7,448 nt of DNA from Candidatus Aminicenantota bacterium (GTDB lineage: Bacteria; Acidobacteriota; Aminicenantia; UBA2199). Made by a program: the position numbers and the translations under genes. Below the pieces are notes generated by a model, which saw only the letters and a program-made list of their open reading frames with translations, searched no databases and was not told the origin of the DNA. Positions 1-6,600 of this stretch are shown in pieces. The stretch lies in NCBI GenBank assembly GCA_024644125.1, contig JAHELQ010000250.1, forward strand, positions 1 through 7,448. The letters run 5' to 3'. Within the stretch, counting starts at the first letter, position 1. Every line of letters starts with the position of its first letter.

Positions 1-153
1 CTCATTTCATGTCAAGCTGAATATATCTATTTTTTCCAGGACAACACCAATGACGCGCAGGTCGATTCCGCGCTGACAGAGATGCCCACTGCTAACCAGT
101 TTCGAGGCGAAGAAAAAACGAAAACAGCCGTAAATTTGGATTTCAACGGTTGA
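1..153 (+). CDS. Possible C-terminal end of an unknown plus-strand gene, cut by left edge
   Basis: The plus-strand frame starting at base 1 is open for 50 codons and ends with TGA at 151-153; the other two plus-strand frames stop within about 20 bases. Codons favour a purine in first position (about 32 of 50, and 28 of the last 37), a mild sign of coding. The peptide is polar, with segments such as FFQDNTNDAQVDS and RGEEKTKTAVNLDF, and matches no family I recognise. If real, the gene converges on the synthetase. An open stretch of 150 bases can easily occur by chance, so this is a tentative call. Confidence 0.3.
   Translation, partial: LISCQAEYIYFFQDNTNDAQVDSALTEMPTANQFRGEEKTKTAVNLDFNG
73..109 (+). 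repeat. Degenerate direct repeat, copy 1
   Basis: This 37-base stretch resembles 379-416 at about 26 of 38 positions with one gap, in the same orientation. On the minus strand both share the blocks CGCC, CTGGTT, AGC, GGCATC and CAG in order. It may be a decayed repeat unit or chance similarity. Confidence 0.25.
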
Positions 154-178
154 CTTAAACGGAATTTTAAGATAGAAT
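150..178 (+). promoter_or_regulatory. Candidate sigma-70 promoter, plus strand
   Basis: TTGACT (150-155) and TAGAAT (173-178) each match 5 of 6 consensus bases and are separated by exactly 17 bases. The site is AT-rich and overlaps the stop codon of the tentative left-edge reading frame. Nothing clearly coding lies downstream before the hairpin at 579-605. Such matches occur by chance in AT-rich DNA, so this is a candidate only. Confidence 0.35.
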
Positions 179-300
179 ACTCAACTGCCTTTGGGCTAAA
201 AGGTCGGCAAAAGAGCTGTAGGAGTGAAACTTTATTGCTGAAAGAGGTAAGGGTCGCAAAACGAAGAAATGTCGAAGCGCACACGCATCGAAAAAAGCAT

Positions 301-328
301 TTCAAACAAATGACAAATGTCATATAAT
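301..328 (+). promoter_or_regulatory. Candidate promoter with perfect TATAAT box and overlapping dyad
   Basis: TATAAT at 323-328 is a perfect -10 box; TTCAAA at 301-306, 16 bases upstream, matches 4 of 6 bases of a -35 box. A perfect inverted repeat ATGACA-AA-TGTCAT (310-323) fills the spacer and touches the -10 box, where a bound repressor would block polymerase. No target gene is evident. Confidence 0.3.
310..323. repeat. Short perfect inverted repeat, possible operator
   Basis: ATGACA and TGTCAT are perfect inverse copies separated by AA. The short arms and 2-base spacer suit a protein-binding dyad better than an RNA hairpin. The matching regulator is unknown. Confidence 0.35.
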
Positions 329-378
329 ACCTCGAAAAATGCAATCAAAAGATTGAATCCATGTAAGGAATTTTTTAA

Positions 379-416
379 CTGGCATTGATGCCGGGCGCTG
401 AACCAGCGACGCGGCG
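379..416 (+). repeat. Degenerate direct repeat, copy 2
   Basis: Second copy of the stretch at 73-109. It forms a local GC-rich island in an AT-rich region and contains a small CGCTG-AAC-CAGCG inverted repeat at 396-408. The contrast in composition with its surroundings suggests an inserted or remnant sequence, but no mobile-element ends were seen. Confidence 0.25.
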
Positions 417-535
417 GGATAGCCAATAGTATAAGGCATGAATAGAAGACCAGGTATTAATTGATTATACAGGCACATTTTTTAAAGTTATACGTATCGA
501 AAAACGTTTTATTTTCAAGTGGGAAATTAATGGAC

Positions 536-556
536 AAAAGGATCCCAACGGGATCC
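536..556 (-). terminator. Candidate intrinsic terminator of the synthetase gene
   Basis: Read on the minus strand, a perfect 7-bp stem GGATCCC / GGGATCC (arms 550-556 and 540-546) with a GTT loop is followed at once by TTTT (536-539). It starts about 83 bases past the stop codon. The stem is GC-rich and can be lengthened only by G-U and A-U pairs, and the T-run is short, so termination may be moderate. Confidence 0.5.
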
Positions 557-578
557 CTCCTTTATGCGCAGGCACGTT

Positions 579-623
579 ACAGGGGAGAGGCAACCTCTCC
601 CCTGTTTCGTCTTGATTTTTTTT
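579..623 (+). terminator. Strong 12-bp hairpin followed by T-rich tract on the plus strand
   Basis: A perfect 12-bp stem, ACAGGGGAGAGG at 579-590 and CCTCTCCCCTGT at 594-605, closes on a CAA loop. On the plus strand it is followed by TTT (605-607) and, after a gap of 8 bases, by T8 (616-623). On the minus strand the A-run precedes the hairpin and no T-run follows, so as an intrinsic terminator it points to plus-strand transcription. It lies only 34 bases past the synthetase stop codon, so it could also protect the 3' end of that mRNA. Confidence 0.5.
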
Positions 624-638
624 GGTTAGTGAAAAACG

Positions 639-3600
639 TCAAGCCATTCTTTTTTCCAGTTGGTTCCCTATAATCCGCACATGTGGAAGCCCGTTCATAC
701 TATAATGATTCCCGGGCACGCCAATGATTTCCAAACCTTCTCCGGCCAAACTTTCCCAGGCTTTCCGCGGATTCGGCGCATTGTAATCATGCGGATCCAG
801 GGCTTTGAAAAACGTGATTTTCCCATTGTATATCTCCGGTTTGTAGCACAGCATCGCCGACGCGTTCGCCTTGAATACCTTCAGCAACGCTTCACCCTGT
901 CGCCGGAATCCGGATGCGCCATCGTCATGGGATTGCCCCAATCGCTCCATCATAAATGCCCACAATTCATCCCCTTTCAACCTCCTCAAATGCTCAGCCG
1001 CAACCAGTGAATCATTTTTCGTCACATTGACAAAATGAGCCAGAATATCCGCGTCATCTCTAAAAGAACCGGGTAAGTGCCCGGCTCCAGGCGTATCGAG
1101 TAAAAACAATCCGTCCGGACCTTCATTCTGTTTTTCCAGTTGAAGGGCCATCTGAAACGCAACCATACCGCCGAAAGAAGAGCCTCCCAAATAGTACGGC
1201 CCAACCGGGTGAACAGATTTAACCGCTTTGAGGTACAAGCGAGCCATATCCTCGATTTTCACCAGCGGTTCCGCTTCCCCGTCTACGCCAACGGCCTGGA
1301 GACCATAAATAGGCCTTCTATTTCCAAGAGTCGATGCCAGGTCTTTGTAAAAATAGACTGTGCCTCCAATGGGATGCACCAGGAACAATGGCGCCTGTCC
1401 CTGTTCCCCCGCCTGGATCTTAACCAAAATCGAAGAATAGTCTTCTGAATCGGAACTCGCTTTTTTATCCCGGCATCTTTCCTTCAGAAGAAGTTCCGCC
1501 AAAGATCCGATGGTTTTGTAATTGAGTAACACATGAGAAGGAAGCTGGGTGGAAAAAATCTTGTTTATTCGGGAAATCAGCTTTACCGCCAACAACGAAT
1601 CGCCCCCCAATTGATAAAAATCGCTCCCGGAGTCGATTTCGGGCAGCCCAAACGCCTCTTTCCATAAACCTGCCAAAACCGCTTGTACAGAATCGGAAGA
1701 GGGTGAATCCCCGCACGCCGCCGCATCCCCAAGAGCCGTGGCATCGGGGTGAACCTCACCATAGGATGGGCGACGATTCATGTATTCGCGTAATTGATCC
1801 AGGTCCTGCGGCGAAACGGAAACCCTGGATTGGCCACTACCCAAAATCCGGCAAATGGTTTCGACACCCTCCTCCATGGTCAAGGCGCCCTTCATCCAGG
1901 TATCGGAATATCCCTCACCGGACGTTTGCTTTCGGCGGGCGGTATTGGCCATCATCCCCACCTCTCCAAGGCCGGAGAGATTTACCGTCACGGTATGGCC
2001 GCCGCCGGCCAACGACTGGCTGACCGCATAGGCTTCTAGAAATTCATTGGCCGCCTGGTACCCGACCTGGGCAAAATTCATTCGGTACAAAATATTTGTG
2101 AGTGAGGAAAACAATACCAGAAAATCCGGAGGATCGCTGGATAAAATATCTTCCAGCACCAATGTCCCAGTCACTTTCGGCCTCATCACGGCCTCGCAAT
2201 CACGGCGGGTCCTGGATTGAATAATCCCTGCGTCGTCGATCACCGCTGCCGTATGGAAGATTCCTTCGATGCGGCCATCTTGTTTGCGGATTCTGCCGAT
2301 TAATTCTGCCATTTGCCTCGGATTCGCGACATCGGCGGAAACAATTGAAACCGAAGCTCCCAGTTTCTCCCAGTCCCGCACCCGGCGGATTTGCAGACAT
2401 ATCTCGTCATCTTCCCGATGACTGGCCAACCATTGATCCCAATCCTGCGGTTGAGGAAAAAACGACCTTCCGACCAGTACCAACCGCGCTTTAAAATGTT
2501 CCGCCAGATAATTCGCCAATATCCAACCGACACCTCCCCGACCGCCGGTAACCATGTAAAGGCCTCGTTCCCGCAAATGCACGCCCGCGTCGCTATGGGG
2601 CAATGGGTATGGTCTCACATTCTGAAGCCAACGATTGGCGCCTCTGAAGGCCACCAATGGCCGGTCAAAATCCCCATTGAATTCGTCGATTACCTGCCGG
2701 ACAATTCGCTCCGCCGCCGGGGCCGAGGCTTCGACCAGGCCCGCGTCCATGCACACGCAAGAAATATTCGGATACTCCAACGGAATAACCTTGACCGGTC
2801 CCAAAATCGTCGCTTTGAGCGGTAGCGTTTCCTCTTCGCCAGACACATCGGTCAGATGATCCGTCAACACTCCAATCCTGACCGGCATTGTCAAAAGCTC
2901 TTTTCCCATAGCCCTGGCAAGATTGAGAAGACTGAACATCCCCGAATCCATGTCTTCGGAAACACTCCAGCAATGAACAACCCTATCTGGAACCTGACCC
3001 GCGGTGCTAAGCTCATGCAACAATCTAGAATAATCCTCCTCGGCGGCGGGATTCACGAAGTACTCGTATCGGCCGCTTCGGTTAAAATCATCTCCGGGCC
3101 GGACACAAATCCACCGATGCCCCCGTTTGTCCAATTGTCCGCACACACGATCGCCCCAACCCGATTCATCGCAAAATACGAGCCAGAGTTTCCCCTCATC
3201 TTCCGCTTCCAGAACACTCACCGGCAGCGGCACGCGGTCCCAGCCGGGGATATAGAACCAACTGGACATATCACTCCGCTTGCTCATCACATCCCGGTAT
3301 GTCGAAGCTTTGTCCCGCAAGTCGTCAGGATTGGTCTCCACCCAATACCGCTCTCTTTGGAACGGATAGGTCGGCAGAGGAATTCGCCGGGCGTCGCAGT
3401 TGACATTGAACGCTTGCCAATCCACTTGCAGCCCTAATAGCCATAACTTCCCCAACTGATTCAACAAGAATCGCTGATCGAGAATCTCTTCCTGGGGATG
3501 GCGAACCAGATTAAAGGTTCTACGGGCGATCGAAGGATCACTGCCTCGATGTTGCCTCACAAAGGTACTGAGAGCGTTGCCAGGCCCCACTTCCAAAAAA

Positions 3601-6600
3601 ATCGGGTTCTCCAATTCCAACAATCGGTCCAGTCCCTCGGAAAAAAGAACGGTTCCGCGGAGATGGTTGGGCCAATACGCCGCGCCCTCCAAATCCCGTT
3701 TAGTTATCCAATCTCCGGTGAGATTTGAAATGTAGGGTAATTGCGCTTCCCCAACATTTGTCGAATCGATCTCTCGTTCGAACTCTTTCAGAATTGGGTT
3801 CATCATAGCGGAATGAAAGGCGTGCGAGGTATGCAAACGTCGCGCCTGGATTTCTTCCGCTCGAAGCTTTCGCTCGAATTGATCGATGGCATCGTGCGGG
3901 CCTGAAACAACACAACGGCCGCTGCTGTTGTGCGCCGCCAGGGATAACCGGGAATCCAGCATCGGAAGCGCCTGCTCCCGGGTCAAAGGAACGCTTAGCA
4001 TTGCGCCGGAGGGCATACTCTGCATCAACTCGCCACGCCGGGCCACCAGCTTCAGCATATCCTCCAATTCCAGAACTCCTGCCAGGCAAGCCGCCGTATA
4101 TTCTCCGATGCTGTGCCCCATCATGGCGGCGGGCCTGATTCCCCAATGCGTCAACAGCCGGGCCAACGCGAATTCAAACGCTACCAGTAGCGGCTGGGCC
4201 ACCGAAGTTTGGTGGATCTCCCCAGAATTCCCGCCGAAGTACAGAATCGATTTCAAATCGAGAGCCATTTCCCGCTCAAGTATGCCAAAGCAACGATCCA
4301 ATTCCTGGCGGAAGTACGGCTCGTTCTCGTACAAATCACGGCCCATATCTACGTACTGGGCGCCCTGCCCGGGAAACAAAAACACGATGGAATACGCGAC
4401 ATTCAAATCCGCCTGTCCCCTGGCGGCTGCCCCCGCTTTTTCGTCCGACATCATATCGAGCGCTTCCGGAATATTCCGGCACACCGTCATCCAGCGCTGA
4501 TTGTACCCTCTTCGCCCTTGCTGCAGAGTTAACGCCACATTCGCAAGATCGGCGGAGGGATTGCTCCTCAAATAATCCTTCAAATTACCGATCGCAGCGC
4601 CGAGAGCTTGATCGCTTTTGGCCGAAAGAAGCAGCAGATGGTCGCCCCTGCGCGTATAACCCCCGCTTTCCGATTTGGGAACGGCTGCGGACGCGCCTGC
4701 CTCTTCCAACACAATATGCACATTGGTACCGCCAATACCGAACGAGCTGACGCCCGCCCTACGGGGACTGCCGTCACCTGTCCAATCCGATAATTCCGCA
4801 TTGACGTAAAATGGACTACCTGCAAAATTTATGGCGGGATTTAAATTTTTGAAGTGAAGAGAGGGGGGGATTTTTTTGTGGTGCAATGCCAGTACCGTTT
4901 TTATAAAGCCCGCCACACCGGCCGCCGCATCCAGATGACCGATATTCGTCTTTACCGATCCAAGCGCGCATCCGATGGTTTTTGCACTTCCAAACGCCTG
5001 CATCAAAGCGGCAGCTTCAATGGGATCGCCCAATTTGGTCCCTGTTCCGTGGGTTTCGACATAGGAAATCGATTCGGCGGGGAATCCCGCCATTTCTTGC
5101 GCCCGCCGGATCGCCTCCGCCTGTCCCTCAACCGACGGCGCAGTGTAACCAACTCGGCGTTTCCCGTCATTGTTGGCGGAACCGCCTTTTACTACTGCGT
5201 ACACGGTATCTCCGTCTTCAACCGCCTGCGATCTGGGCTTGAGAACAACCACCCCTGCGCCCCTTCCATACACCGTCCCGTCTGCGTCCCGGTCGAAGGT
5301 GCGGCAATGGCCGTCGGAGGACTGAATCATCCCATCCTCGTAAATATAGCCATATTCTTTAATTCCCGGTAGAGACACTCCTCCTGCCAGCGCCATATCG
5401 CAGGCGGCGGAGGCTAGATCGCGGCACGCGTACAATATGGCGGCCAACGAGGTGGAGCATGCGGTTTGCACTGTCATGGCAGGACCGGTTAGATTCAAGC
5501 AATATGCCACCCGGGAGCACAAAAAGTCGCGATTCACCAGATTCACCGATCCGAATGTTCCAAGGGTTTCCCGTTGTCCGGATAATAGAGTGCGCCCTTC
5601 CCAATAAAAACTGGACGAAGCTCCGGCGTACAGACCGATGTTTCCTCGGTACGAGACTGGATCGTACCCCGCGTTCTCCAGAGCCTCGTACGCGCATTCA
5701 TGGAAAACCCGGATCTGGGGATCCATGAGCAGGGCCTCGCGGGGATTGTAGCCGAAGAACGACGCATCGAAACAATCGAAGTCTTCGATCACGCCTCCGG
5801 CTCTCACAAAATTGGGGTTTTCCAGAAGAGTTCGATCCACATCCGCCCCCCGGAGTTCGTCCTCGGAAAAGAAGCGGATCGATTCCACTCCTTGTTCCAG
5901 GTTTTTCCAGAAGCCCTCGACAGTCGCCGCGCCGGGAACGCGCACCGCCATTCCGATTACCGCGATATCCATCACCGGAACCTCGCTTCGAACCTGAACC
6001 TCGACCGGCTCCACATCGCCGCCCAAATGCCCGGCCAGACCGCGTATGGTGGGGAACCGGAAATGCTCGACCACCGGGATATCCCTATCCAGCGCTTGTT
6101 TGAGTTTATTGTTGACGCTAATGATATTCAGGGAGTTGCCTCCAATGTCGAAGAAGTTATCGTCGCAGCCGATCCCATCCCGGCTCAAGACCTCCCGCCA
6201 GATTTGCACCAGCCACGTTTCAATACGTCCCCGGGGCGCCGGCGAGACAGATTTGCTCTCGCTGGCCGAAGAAGCTATTTTTTGCAACGCCGATTTATCC
6301 ACCTTGCCGTTGGCGGTTACAGGCAATGAATCGAGCGGAAAAAAACGCGCCGGCACCATATAATATGGCAATAAATTTCCAAGAAACTCTTTCAACACAG
6401 ATTGTTCAAGCTCAAGCTCATGAGCCAAATAAAAAGCGGCTAGAGAGTTTTCGCCGTTTGAGTCCTCCAATGCGATAACCGCAGCCGCGACCACTTGCGG
6501 ATGCCGCGCGAGACTTGACTCGATTTCCCCCAATTCGATCCGGTAGCCACGGACTTTCACCTGGTGGTCCGCGCGACCGATGAACTCGATCGTCCCATCC

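Larger units (their letters stand above)
154..638. other. AT-rich intergenic region downstream of the synthetase
   Basis: No convincing gene. GC drops to about 27-28% in 301-360 and 481-540, against about 53% in a sampled stretch of the synthetase. The region holds two candidate plus-strand promoters, a 6-2-6 dyad, a small CAATC-AAAA-GATTG inverted repeat at 342-355, one copy of a degenerate repeat, and two GC-rich hairpins close to the synthetase stop codon. It may contain an unannotated small RNA or may be simple spacer. Confidence 0.6.

Noticed and set aside
73..120. Faint resemblance on the minus strand to the FASxLVxxG...DLRVI region of tyrosine recombinases
   Set aside because: The match covers only a few residues with an insertion, the preceding Arg-His-Thr context is missing, and no second catalytic motif follows. 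Not enough for an integrase remnant.
235..330. Short basic peptide frame of about 31 codons from a TTG, with a GGAG upstream
   Set aside because: Too short, with a non-standard start and no homology or codon signal to support it.
27..426. Minus-strand reading frames of 105 and 64 codons
   Set aside because: Low-complexity hydrophobic and Cys/Phe-rich peptides with no family resemblance; the first lies opposite the more gene-like left-edge frame. They overlap each other and are best read as chance frames.
461..673. A 70-codon plus-strand reading frame
   Set aside because: It runs through both hairpins and into the end of the TE coding region, has no clear ribosome binding site and no recognisable domain.
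1887..3545. A hidden DH, ER or methyltransferase between AT and KR or after the KR
   Set aside because: The space from the AT to the KR Rossmann motif is filled by the post-AT linker and the KR structural subdomain, and only a short linker separates KR and ACP. No HxxxGxxxxP or SAM-binding motif is present.
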